Shown here: positions 1 to 7,829 of the stretch, piece after piece
How positions within the stretch are numbered: position 1 is the stretch's first letter
Layout of the letters: the number at the start of each line of letters is the position of its first letter
Source: CAYMCQ01 sp964389025
GTDB taxonomy: Bacteria; Verrucomicrobiota; Verrucomicrobiia; Limisphaerales; CAYMCQ01
DNA length: 64,000 nt
NCBI GenBank assembly: GCA_964389025.1
Contig: CAYMCQ010000003.1
Location: 1 to 64,000 of the forward strand
Direction: 5' to 3'
Notes under the pieces: model-generated
Seen by the model: the letters and a program-made list of their open reading frames with translations, nothing else
Database searches by the model: none
Told to the model about the DNA's origin: nothing
Position numbers and translations under genes: made by a program

Positions 1-216
1 ACCTGGTGCAACGCCTCGGCGCTCACCCGCCAATACCCATGTCATCTATTCACGTTCATCCTTTTCGGGGATTTTACCGGAAACATTTTCCTTTGAACCC
101 TTCGCATCCTTCACGCAACAACTGAATTTGATTTTTACTTCACCGCCGGCGCACGCGGTTGGAGCCACGAAAGAAATTATCTCCCACTTCGCCTTCATCT
201 TCGCTATTCATCGGTC
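1..216. other. Left-edge stretch without a supported gene
   Basis: I see no convincing gene here. A short open frame runs off the left edge on the minus strand from an ATG at 43..45, but 15 codons are too few to call. Confidence 0.4.
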
Positions 217-1014
217 ATGTCATTCGACTTGAAAAACAAATGGGTCTTGATCACCGGCGCTTCCAGCGGATTCGGCGCGGCGGGCGCGATTGCTTTTGGC
301 GCGCAAGGCTCGAAACTCTTGCTCGGCGCGCGGCGGGTTGATCGTCTGGAGCAAGTCGCCGCGGAAGCGCGCAAGGCCGGCGCCAGCGAAGCGCATGTTC
401 ACGCGCTGGATGTGGGCAAGACTTCAAGCGTTGAAGCGTTCGTCGCATGGGCGCGAGGGAAGACAGCCAATGGCAAATCGCCGATGGCCAATTTGCACGT
501 TCTCATCAACAACGCCGGCGGCGCGCTCGGATTGGACACGGTAGCCGAGGGCAAGGACGAGGATTGGGAAACGATGTTGCAAACGAACGTGCTCGGCGTG
601 CTGCGAATGACGCGCGCCGCGCTGCCGCTGATGCCGCGCGACGTGGGCGCGTCCATCATCAACATCGGCTCGCACGCTGACCGCGCGCCGTATGAAGGCG
701 GCTCGGCGTATTGCGGCGTCAAGGCGGCGGCAGCCCAAATCACGCGCGTGCTTCGACTCGAATTGTGCGGCACGGGGATTCGCGTCTCGTTGATCGCGCC
801 CGGCCTTGCGGAAACCGAATTTTCACTCGTGCGTTTCAAAGGCGATATTGCCCGCGCCAAAAAACCTTATGAGGGAACATTTCCGCTGGTTGGGCAGGAC
901 ATTGCCGAAGCGATGGTCTGGGTCGCCAGCCGTCCGTCGCACGTGAACATTGACGAGATGGTCGTCAAACCCACCGACCAGGCCGCGATGCACAAAGTGT
1001 ATCGGCGGAAATAA
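217..1014 (+). CDS. SDR family NAD(P)-dependent oxidoreductase
   Basis: Short-chain dehydrogenase/reductase of 265 aa, a normal length for the classical SDR family. The nucleotide-binding glycine motif TGASSGFG lies at residues 13-20, NNAG follows in the middle, and the catalytic Tyr-x-x-x-Lys is in SAYCGVK. The Ser of the catalytic triad is probably in the IINIGSHAD stretch. The protein is soluble, with no signal peptide. The substrate cannot be read from the sequence; such enzymes reduce or oxidise an alcohol/ketone with NAD(P)H. The ATG at 217 puts the Rossmann strand at the usual distance from the N terminus. The gene converges on tatD, with a long hairpin between them. Confidence 0.9.
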   Translation: MSFDLKNKWVLITGASSGFGAAGAIAFGAQGSKLLLGARRVDRLEQVAAEARKAGASEAHVHALDVGKTSSVEAFVAWARGKTANGKSPMANLHVLINNAGGALGLDTVAEGKDEDWETMLQTNVLGVLRMTRAALPLMPRDVGASIINIGSHADRAPYEGGSAYCGVKAAAAQITRVLRLELCGTGIRVSLIAPGLAETEFSLVRFKGDIARAKKPYEGTFPLVGQDIAEAMVWVASRPSHVNIDEMVVKPTDQAAMHKVYRRK

Positions 1015-1020
1015 AATTTC

Positions 1021-1084
1021 GGAGGGCGGAGCTCCACGACGCCCTGACTTTCTTTAATCAGGGCGTCGTGGAGCTTCGCCCTCC
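1021..1084. terminator. 27-bp hairpin between convergent genes
   Basis: Two 27-nt arms (1021..1047 and 1058..1084) pair with a single mismatch around a 10-nt loop. The element fills the gap between the convergent SDR and tatD genes, so it can act as a bidirectional terminator. It lacks a clear T-run and resembles the other palindromic intergenic repeats in this window, so it may be a member of a dispersed repeat family. Confidence 0.7.
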
Positions 1085-1086
1085 GA

Positions 1087-1896
1087 TTACAGGTTTCTGA
1101 AAAACTTTTCGGCAGTCGCGCAAGTTGCCCTGCTCAATTCTTCAAGCGAGCAGCCTTTGACCTGCGCGGCGACTTCTGAAATTTCCTTCACGTAGGCCGG
1201 CTCGCAACGTTTGCTGCGATAAGGGACTGGCGCGAGAAACGGGCTGTCGGTCTCCAGCATGAACTGATCGAGCGGCGTCGCGGCAAGCGTGTCACGGACG
1301 GTCTGTGCGCTTTTGAAAGTCAAAATTCCGGTGAAGCTCACGAGCGAATTCAAGGCGAGCACGCGCTTCATTTCGTCCGGCGTGCCGACGAAGCAATGGA
1401 ACACTCCGCGAACTTTGTCGGCGAACGGCTTGAGTTGCGCGAGCGTGTCCTCGAAAGCATCACGCTGGTGGATGACGCAGTTCAAGCCAAGTTCAGCGGC
1501 AACTTCCAGATGCTGTTTGAAAACATCGGCCTGCTTTTTTTTCACCCGCTCGTCGTCTAGTTGTGTGGCTTCGGGCTTCTTGCCGGTCGGCAGCCGATGG
1601 TAATCAAGTCCAGTCTCCCCAAGCGCGACGACTTTCTTGTGCTGCGCCAACTCGCGCAGTTTGGGGCGAATGTCGTCCGGCGCGGTTTCGCAATCGTTCG
1701 GATGCCAGCCAACGACGGCGTAAATGCCGGGAAATTTTTCCGCCAATTGGATTGCGCGCTTGCTGCTTTCGAAGTCTGTGCCGATGGAAATGATTTTTGA
1801 AATGCCTGCGGCGTTCGCGCGCGAGATGAATTGGTCGAGGTCTGTCTCGAAGTCGGGATAATCGAGATGGGCGTGGGTGTCGTAAAACGTCGGCAT
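1087..1896 (-). CDS. tatD: TatD family metal-dependent hydrolase (DNase)
   Basis: Amidohydrolase-fold TIM barrel of 269 aa, the usual TatD length. The metal ligands are visible in order: DTHAHLD at residues 6-12, the glutamate in GETGLDYH, then histidines in the CVIHQRDAF and VFHCFVG segments, and the terminal ETDSPFLAP motif with the catalytic aspartate. TatD/YcfH proteins are cytosolic 3'-5' exonucleases or deoxyribonucleases; the exact substrate is not visible here. Start at the ATG at 1896. The upstream gap holds a three-stem repeat element (1906..1957). Confidence 0.92.
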   Translation of the reverse strand: MPTFYDTHAHLDYPDFETDLDQFISRANAAGISKIISIGTDFESSKRAIQLAEKFPGIYAVVGWHPNDCETAPDDIRPKLRELAQHKKVVALGETGLDYHRLPTGKKPEATQLDDERVKKKQADVFKQHLEVAAELGLNCVIHQRDAFEDTLAQLKPFADKVRGVFHCFVGTPDEMKRVLALNSLVSFTGILTFKSAQTVRDTLAATPLDQFMLETDSPFLAPVPYRSKRCEPAYVKEISEVAAQVKGCSLEELSRATCATAEKFFRNL

Positions 1897-1905
1897 GTTT
1901 GTTTT

Positions 1906-1957
1906 GGTAGGGCCGCGCTGCTGCGCGGCCTCGGACGACCAGCAGGTCGTCCCTACC
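1906..1957. repeat. Three-way-junction palindromic repeat, copy A
   Basis: An outer stem GGTAG/CTACC encloses two hairpins: an 8-bp stem 1911..1918/1923..1930 with loop TGCT, and an 8-bp stem 1933..1940/1945..1952 with loop AGCA. The same plan recurs at 53512..53570 with different but compensating stem bases. Confidence 0.75.
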
Positions 1958-2022
1958 TTATTTCAGGTTGATTTCCGAAATGAAGATGGTTATGCCTGTC
2001 GCGAATTCAACAAAAACTTTTT

Positions 2023-3054
2023 ATGACCAACGCAATATTTCATCCCAGCATCGAAGGCGCTCAACACGGCGCGAAATCTCTCGCTCAATTTCTCGACTAC
2101 GCCAGAAAGTCTGGCGCGAGCGGCGCGCAGCCGTCGAACTACATGCTGCAACGCGGCGCGGGCTTGCAGACAGCCAAGGAAATCAAGGACGCGTTCGCCA
2201 AGGCGAAGATGACGCTCGACGGCGTGTCCTCACATGCCGTGTTCTGGGTGCATACGACCGCGTGGACCGGCAGCCCGACGATCCGGCCTTTCCTCTCAGC
2301 CGATGTGGCCAAGCTGTCGCCCGCGGAAATCGAGAAGTGGGCGGAGGAATATATTTTGCGCCTGCTGGATCTGTGCGCCGAGCTGGGCGTGAAGATCGTG
2401 CCGATGTTCTGGGGCGTGGCGTTCGGCTGGGAACTGGCCACCGGCTACCCGTGGGGTTTCTGGAAGGGCGGCGATTATGATTTGCTGCAGGAGGGCAAGG
2501 ACCGCTTTGTGAAGAAGACTGCGAAGATTCGCAAGCACGCCAGGTCGCTCGGGATTTATCTCGCCCACGAAATCCATCCCGGCACGGCGGCGTGTTGCGC
2601 GGACGATTTCAATCTGCTCGTCGAGATTTGCAATGGCGACAAAGTTCTCACGGTCAATGCCGACCCGTCGCACTGCTGGGAGGGCGAGGATTGGGAGACG
2701 CGTTTCCGCAAAGTCGGCCCGCGCGTTTATGCGTGTCACGTGAAGAATTTTGTCATCCGGCACGGCCTGTCGTTACGGATGATGAAGCCGGATTGGCCCG
2801 ACCGCGCGATGCAGTTCGTGGACATCCCGAGCGGCGACCTGAACATGGTTCGCTACGCCGAGATGCTCATCAACATCGGCTATCCGCAGCGCTACTGTCA
2901 GGTGATGGGCAAAAAATCCGCGCCGCTGATCGTGGAAGCCGAGAGTGCGTATCGCGATCTGGATGCGACGAGCGCGAATGGAATTCAATACGTGCGCGAC
3001 AATCTTTGTTTTCCGATTGCGGCGGGATCGTTTGAGGAGGGGATGGGGGCGTAG
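2023..3054 (+). CDS. Sugar phosphate isomerase/epimerase (xylose isomerase-like TIM barrel)
   Basis: Protein of 343 aa with the AP-endonuclease-2/xylose-isomerase TIM-barrel pattern. Candidate metal ligands are in HEIHPGTAACC (about residues 182-192), NADPSHCW and YACHVKNF. It has no signal peptide and is probably cytosolic. Family members isomerise or epimerise sugars and inositols or act as dehydratases; the substrate cannot be assigned. The ATG at 2023 is preceded by an A/T-rich stretch. The stop is followed within a few bases by the start of an unrelated Cys-rich gene at 3058. Confidence 0.85.
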   Translation: MTNAIFHPSIEGAQHGAKSLAQFLDYARKSGASGAQPSNYMLQRGAGLQTAKEIKDAFAKAKMTLDGVSSHAVFWVHTTAWTGSPTIRPFLSADVAKLSPAEIEKWAEEYILRLLDLCAELGVKIVPMFWGVAFGWELATGYPWGFWKGGDYDLLQEGKDRFVKKTAKIRKHARSLGIYLAHEIHPGTAACCADDFNLLVEICNGDKVLTVNADPSHCWEGEDWETRFRKVGPRVYACHVKNFVIRHGLSLRMMKPDWPDRAMQFVDIPSGDLNMVRYAEMLINIGYPQRYCQVMGKKSAPLIVEAESAYRDLDATSANGIQYVRDNLCFPIAAGSFEEGMGA

Positions 3055-3057
3055 TAA

Positions 3058-3843
3058 ATGATTTCATATTGCTACACGACTCAAGGCTACGCGATAAAGG
3101 CTGTCGAAACCTCTAACGCTCGTCATTGGTTTGGAGGTGAACCATATCACTCCGGTGCAAAGTGCCCCGTCTGCAAAGTGCCATTACTTTTGCTCGTGGA
3201 TTTGGACTGCACAGAAATTCGCAAGCACGAAAAGTCTAAACTTTTTCACACACTCGAAAGACTGCCGCTTTACTATTGTTGGCGTTGTTGCGCGGAAAAA
3301 CTGACTTATAAAATTCTCGATTCAAACCGAATTAAGATTTTTAGAAACGAAGGCTCAAATCAGGGCGGAGATTTTCCTTACCCGGATTTCCCGCAATCTT
3401 TCGAGAAGCGCCCAGTTGCATTGGTGCCGATCGACTATGAAATTTCGAAGCTGTTGATCATCGCACAAGAAGTTGGCGTGGACTGTTTACGAAACGCAGA
3501 CAAACGAACTATGCAAGATGCATTACGTCATCTTCGAGATGATTGGTTTAGTCCTTCAGATATAAACAGGCACCAGATCGGCGGGTTCCCGAATTTAATT
3601 CAGAGTCATGACAGAGTTAGCTGCCCAAACCCGAAATGTAGGCAACACAAATTGAATACTGACGGCTACGCGGCATATATGAAAGAGCTCGCCGTCATTC
3701 ACGATGATCCGCAGTCGGGTTTGCCCATGGTCGAGTCACTGGAGTCGGTGAAAGGTGGAAAAAGGTTCAACGAGTGGGTGCAAGTTGTTTATTGGGTATG
3801 TGAAGAGTGTTTTTCAATCGCAGCATCGAATCGGTGCGACTAG
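3058..3843 (+). CDS. DUF1963-like Cys-rich protein
   Basis: Protein of 261 aa with Cys pairs CPVC, CWRCC, CPNPKC and CEEC, suggesting one or two zinc sites. The stretch HQIGGFPNLIQ resembles the conserved HxxGGxPxxxQ motif of DUF1963/YwqG-type proteins, and the alternation of short beta segments fits that family. No signal peptide or membrane segment. The coding sequence is visibly richer in A/T than its neighbours and is wedged 3 nt after the isomerase gene, which hints at acquisition. Function unknown. Confidence 0.7.
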   Translation: MISYCYTTQGYAIKAVETSNARHWFGGEPYHSGAKCPVCKVPLLLLVDLDCTEIRKHEKSKLFHTLERLPLYYCWRCCAEKLTYKILDSNRIKIFRNEGSNQGGDFPYPDFPQSFEKRPVALVPIDYEISKLLIIAQEVGVDCLRNADKRTMQDALRHLRDDWFSPSDINRHQIGGFPNLIQSHDRVSCPNPKCRQHKLNTDGYAAYMKELAVIHDDPQSGLPMVESLESVKGGKRFNEWVQVVYWVCEECFSIAASNRCD

Positions 3844-3852
3844 GAAATCTCA

Positions 3853-5505
3853 TCACGGCTTCGCCGTCAGCAGCTTAATCTGCTCCTCATATTTCGCCGC
3901 GTCGTCTTTCTTGCCGAGCTTTTGCGCGAGCGACAAAAGTTTTTTGAAGATGGAAAGTCTGTCCGCGTAGTTCGGAAATTCCTCGATGAGATTCTGGTAA
4001 TTTAGATACGCATCAGCATCGCGGTTTTGCTCCATCAGTTTTTCGCCGAGCGTCAAGCGGAGACGGATTCGTTGCTGCGGCGAGGGATCGAGCTTGAGCG
4101 CTTTTTCGTAGGTTGAAATCGCCGACGACGGTTTGCCTTGCGCGGCGTAGAGGTCGGCAAGTTTTTCGGTCAGCACGGCGCTTTCGCGCGTCGTGGGAAT
4201 TTGTTGGAGGTAGCCGATGACTTCGGCGGTGGGCGTGCGGTGGGTGAGGTTCATGTTCACCACGCGCAGGTGCGACCATTCGACGAGCTTGCTGCGGCGT
4301 TGTTCCAGATCGTGGTGCAAGGTTTGCGGATTTTTTCCGAACGGACGATACAGCGGATCGCCGACGACGGTGGTTTGCCAGGAAAGAACTTGCTGCGACG
4401 CATAAGCCGCTTCGCCGAAGTCAAATCCGTAAATCAAAAACCTGCCGAAGAAAATGCCTATGTCCGGCGTGCCGGCGAGATACGGTTCGTCAACAGAACC
4501 CATCAAGGCCGTCACGCCTTTGGCCAGCAGTGGGCCGACCCAGTGTTGGTTCGTCGAGCGGAGCGTCGCCGCGCTGAACGAGTGCAGGTGATACGCGAAC
4601 GCGCCGGGCATGAACTCGACTTTCGGTTGCGCGAACGGGCCGGAAACGTCGCCGTCATACCAGCCGGCGTAGAGCGCGATCTGGCTCATGGGAAATCCGG
4701 CGGGAAAAGTGTTCGGCGCTTCGTCCACGACGGTTTCAAAGCCGTAGAGCTGCGCGATGCCCGCCGCGGCGCGAATCCAGTCGTCGCCCGGTTTCATTTC
4801 CGCGTTCGTGATGCTGCGGAGGTCGAAATAAGCGCGTCCCCAAAGGCCGTTCGTCTCCGCTTCCATCGCCTTGTCCACGAGGCCGCGCGCGATGTCGGCG
4901 TTCGGGCCGTCGAGCCGCGTGACGATCAACACGCCGTTCGTGGGATGAAGTTGCGCGGCGTTTGTAACGGTAAAAACCGGACTGCGAAGCGGGCCGGTGA
5001 GCGGAAGTTTTTGCTCGATCAATGGGAGCAGCGCGAGTTCGTTGTCAACGGCGGCTTCATTTCGCGGGCGAAGTTCGGGCGTCAATTTTTCGGCGTCGCG
5101 CTCGACGATGCTGGAGTCGCGGTTGATGCGCAGCGGGATGCCGTAACACAGCACGGCGTAACGGATTTTGGAATTCACGACCTTCCAATCAACACGCCCG
5201 GGCGAATTGGTCGTGGCTGCAACAACATGCGCCGCGATGTGCCACAGTTTTTTTTCTTCGAGCAACTTGGTGAGCGGCTTTTGCAACTGCTCGCGAAATT
5301 CCAGCCGCGACATCGCTTCGACCGTCGGCAAATCAAATCCGAAAATCTGGTTTGTCGGGACTTGGCGGCGGCTGGCGTAATAATCGGCAACGGATTTGGA
5401 TTCTGGAACGCGCTTGTTGTAGATGACGATGACTTCGCCGCCGCGATCAGCTCGCGTTGCGAGGACGAAAGTCAGTGCTGCGAAAACGAAAAACGGTTTG
5501 ATCAT
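3853..5505 (-). CDS. TIGR03790 family secreted protein with C-terminal TPRs
   Basis: Protein of 550 aa. It starts with a signal peptide (MIKPFFVFAALTFVLA). The next part has the TIGR03790 hallmarks: EVIVIYNKRVPESKSVADYY near the N terminus, then the YAVLCYGIPLRI block. The region around residues 250-380 contains conserved AGWYDGDVSG and GVTALMGSVDEPYL segments. The last ~120 residues form tetratricopeptide-like helices (LADLYAAQGKPSSAISTYEK). The family is common in Verrucomicrobia, Planctomycetes and Acidobacteria; its function is unknown. Probably periplasmic or cell-surface. Confidence 0.88.
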   Translation of the reverse strand: MIKPFFVFAALTFVLATRADRGGEVIVIYNKRVPESKSVADYYASRRQVPTNQIFGFDLPTVEAMSRLEFREQLQKPLTKLLEEKKLWHIAAHVVAATTNSPGRVDWKVVNSKIRYAVLCYGIPLRINRDSSIVERDAEKLTPELRPRNEAAVDNELALLPLIEQKLPLTGPLRSPVFTVTNAAQLHPTNGVLIVTRLDGPNADIARGLVDKAMEAETNGLWGRAYFDLRSITNAEMKPGDDWIRAAAGIAQLYGFETVVDEAPNTFPAGFPMSQIALYAGWYDGDVSGPFAQPKVEFMPGAFAYHLHSFSAATLRSTNQHWVGPLLAKGVTALMGSVDEPYLAGTPDIGIFFGRFLIYGFDFGEAAYASQQVLSWQTTVVGDPLYRPFGKNPQTLHHDLEQRRSKLVEWSHLRVVNMNLTHRTPTAEVIGYLQQIPTTRESAVLTEKLADLYAAQGKPSSAISTYEKALKLDPSPQQRIRLRLTLGEKLMEQNRDADAYLNYQNLIEEFPNYADRLSIFKKLLSLAQKLGKKDDAAKYEEQIKLLTAKP

Positions 5506-5567
5506 GTTTTAAGTATTGCGTGCGGCATTTTCACCGAGCCGCTGGACGCCGGACTGTGACCCGCGAG

Positions 5568-5666
5568 CGCGACAGAGTCTTGGACTGCGGCAGTCCTCCG
5601 CCGCTTTGGAGATACTTCGCGTCAATTGAAAGCGCCAGAGGACTGGCGCAGTCCAAAACCTGGCGG
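5568..5666. repeat. ~100-nt palindromic repeat, copy A
   Basis: Imperfect arms at 5580..5607 and 5629..5657 flank a variable loop. The right arm contains the sequence GCGCCAGAGGACTGGCGCAG. A close copy with the same flank (CGCGACAG) and end (CCAAAACCT) lies at 48587..48686; the two differ mainly in the loop. Confidence 0.85.
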
Positions 5667-5700
5667 AAGCTCGAACGCCCTTTGGTTGGTAGAACACGCA

Positions 5701-6492
5701 TCACGCATCACTCGTCACTTTCAGCCCATCATACGCGAGTTCGACGCCGGGCGGAAGTTCGGCCTGCGCCGCGTCGTGATCGTAATAGTGCGTCAGGTGC
5801 GTGAAGTAAGTCCGTGGCGCGCCGATGCGCCGCGCAGCAGTCAGCGCCTCGTCGAGACACATGTGGGTCGGATGCGGTTGCGGGCGAAGCGCGTCCAGGA
5901 CGGCGACTTCCACGCCGCGAATGTTTTCCACGATGTCACCCGGAACTTCGCGACAATCGCTCATGTAGGCCAAGCGTTTTTTTCCGTTCTGAGAAAATAA
6001 AAATCCCAGCGTGTCCATTTTTCCGTGCGGCAGGTGCAGTGGGGCGATTTGCAGATCGCCGATCTCGAACGGACCGTTAATCAATCGCGGCTCTGGAATG
6101 AAATAACCTTTCGGCCACGGGCCACTGTGGAATGCGTAGGCGAAGACGCGCCGCAAATCCCTCATCGTCGCTTCATTCGCGTAGACCGGCAGCGCGGTGC
6201 CGCCGCGCAGATCGCAGACGCGCCGACAATCGTCCAGCCCCATGATGTGGTCGGCGTGCGAGTGCGTGAAAAGGACGGCGTCGAGAAAACCGATCTTCTC
6301 GCGCAGGCATTGGATGCGGAATTCCGGCGTGGTGTCCACGACGAGTCTGGTTTTGTCCGTCGCGACGTAGATGGAAGGCCGCGTGCGCCAGTTTTTGGGA
6401 TTGGCGAGGAACTCCGGCGGATAATCTTCCTTGCCGATGATGGGCACGCCCTGGGAAGTTCCGGAGCCGAGAAAAATGAACGAGAACGACAT
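5701..6492 (-). CDS. MBL-fold metallo-hydrolase (PhnP-like)
   Basis: Metallo-beta-lactamase fold protein of 263 aa. It opens with FIFLGSGTSQGVPIIG, as in PhnP/RNase Z-like phosphodiesterases, and carries the zinc motif THSHADHIMGLDD (HxHxDH). Further ligands are in LPHGKMDT, the YMSDCREVPGD block and a late histidine in YFTHLTHYYDHD. Family members hydrolyse cyclic phosphates or other phosphodiesters in the cytosol. There is no phn cluster here, so a role in phosphonate use is not supported. It is the first gene downstream of the tRNA on the same strand. Confidence 0.87.
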   Translation of the reverse strand: MSFSFIFLGSGTSQGVPIIGKEDYPPEFLANPKNWRTRPSIYVATDKTRLVVDTTPEFRIQCLREKIGFLDAVLFTHSHADHIMGLDDCRRVCDLRGGTALPVYANEATMRDLRRVFAYAFHSGPWPKGYFIPEPRLINGPFEIGDLQIAPLHLPHGKMDTLGFLFSQNGKKRLAYMSDCREVPGDIVENIRGVEVAVLDALRPQPHPTHMCLDEALTAARRIGAPRTYFTHLTHYYDHDAAQAELPPGVELAYDGLKVTSDA

Positions 6493-6556
6493 GAATCAAA
6501 ATTTCTTTCGCGAATACAGGGTTTTTCCCGCTTCGTCTGTTTTCCACTCAGGAAAC

Positions 6557-6631
<75 letters not shown>

Positions 6632-6942
6632 GACCGCATTCATTTTCCGGCGAATCGCCCGGGTGTCAAATGGAATGACATTTCCTGGAGTCGTCTTCGT
6701 CCTCGACAAGCAAATGAATCAAGGTCGAGGGCGGTTTGAGCCTGAGTCAAAATCGCGGACGCTCGGGAGAGAGAGAAGGCGAACCGGCCTCATTCACTAG
6801 GGAAACCCTCGGAGTGTTTTCAGCATCGCACCGAATTGCCGTAAATATTTTGCTTGCTAAAGTTTCTTCAACGACGCAGAAACCTGTCGTAAGCCAGCCG
6901 TGGAGAAAAAGAGATGGGTGGGTTGTAGTCGCGATTTGAGTT
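6632..6942. other. 311-bp gap, no gene seen
   Basis: The gap between the tRNA and the zinc-ribbon gene holds no convincing reading frame. It becomes A/T-rich in the last 80 bases before the ATG at 6943, where a promoter for that gene is likely, but I cannot fix its boxes. Confidence 0.5.
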
Positions 6943-7464
6943 ATGCCATTTGAAGATCCAGCAACGGCCGTTTGCTTCTGCAATTTCTGCGGAAATCCGC
7001 TGCGATTTCAGCCTTTGCGCCTTGGCGAAGTCATCAATTGCGTCCACTGCGGCATGGAGACGGCGCTTTACGCATGGGACACCAAGCAGCATCACCCAAA
7101 AGAGCGGAGCGTCACGGTGCAAAACGTGAAGGTGGAAACAAACGAACTCGGCCAGCGCTCTCTCGTCGGTGAAGTCGTCAACGATTCCGCGGGCGACCTG
7201 AATTGGATCCGCATCGAATTCATGCTCTACGACAACACCTCCTTGCTGGCGGCGGTCACGTCTGATTCGCACTTCAACCTTCTCGCGGGAGCGACCTGGG
7301 CGTTTCGCGCGCCGGTTTTCAACAAGGAAGCCACGCACGCCTCGCTGCCGATTTTTTCCTGCGAACACGGAAAAGTTTCCCATGCGGATAATTTTGAGTG
7401 CGATTTCATCCCGTGGCGCGAGACAACCGGGGCTACGCAAAGCCCCGGCGTGAAACCTTGCTAG
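6943..7464 (+). CDS. Zinc-ribbon protein with FxLYD-like domain
   Basis: Protein of 173 aa. The N terminus has two Cys pairs (CNFCGNPLRF and CVHCGMET) forming a zinc ribbon. The rest is a beta-rich domain with VTVQNVKVETNELGQ, GEVVNDSAGDL and FMLYDNTS, the pattern of FxLYD/DUF3426-type beta-sandwiches. No membrane segment is present, unlike the related protein at 30550..31155. Function unknown. Confidence 0.72.
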   Translation: MPFEDPATAVCFCNFCGNPLRFQPLRLGEVINCVHCGMETALYAWDTKQHHPKERSVTVQNVKVETNELGQRSLVGEVVNDSAGDLNWIRIEFMLYDNTSLLAAVTSDSHFNLLAGATWAFRAPVFNKEATHASLPIFSCEHGKVSHADNFECDFIPWRETTGATQSPGVKPC

Positions 7465-7829
7465 TGTTCTTTGATTGTCAGTTAAACAGTTTGCGCCTCA
7501 CCTGGGTGGTGGGTTTATTGGCCGACACCATTGCTTTGCTCCGGGCCTCGGCGATCACGACCGAACCGAAAAGCCCGTCACTGCTCCACGAAATCATGCC
7601 CCGGCAAACGCACTTCGACTTTGAATAAAAATAAATCCGCCCATTTGAAAACTTTCGCAAATCCCCCAGTTTCTGCAGCTTCGCGTTTTGAATTTCGTAA
7701 CACCCTCCAATGGGATTTGGTGCGGCCATTTTTGAGTTGACACAGAACATCGTCGGCGAATCCTGACTCAGGTCAAGTAAGCTTTGACCTGACGGTTCTC
7801 TTTTGTGGCCGGATTTGATCGGAGCGCTC
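7465..7829. other. 365-bp leader region of the HzsA-like gene
   Basis: No convincing gene. A TTGACA box lies at 7737..7742, but its 17-nt-spaced partner is a poor -10, so the promoter is only suggestive. A minus-strand frame here ends at 7478, but it extends far into the HzsA-like gene and looks like a shadow. Confidence 0.4.
7768..7792. promoter_or_regulatory. Perfect 9-bp inverted repeat upstream of the HzsA-like gene
   Basis: TCAGGTCAA at 7768..7776 and TTGACCTGA at 7784..7792 are perfect inverse complements separated by 7 nt. They sit 37 nt upstream of the ATG at 7830. The position fits an operator for a dimeric regulator or a small RNA hairpin in the 5' leader; which one is unknown. Confidence 0.45.

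Noticed and set aside
4138..5559. 473-codon plus-strand frame
   Set aside because: Antisense to the TIGR03790 gene; Arg/Ala/Val-rich with no motifs.
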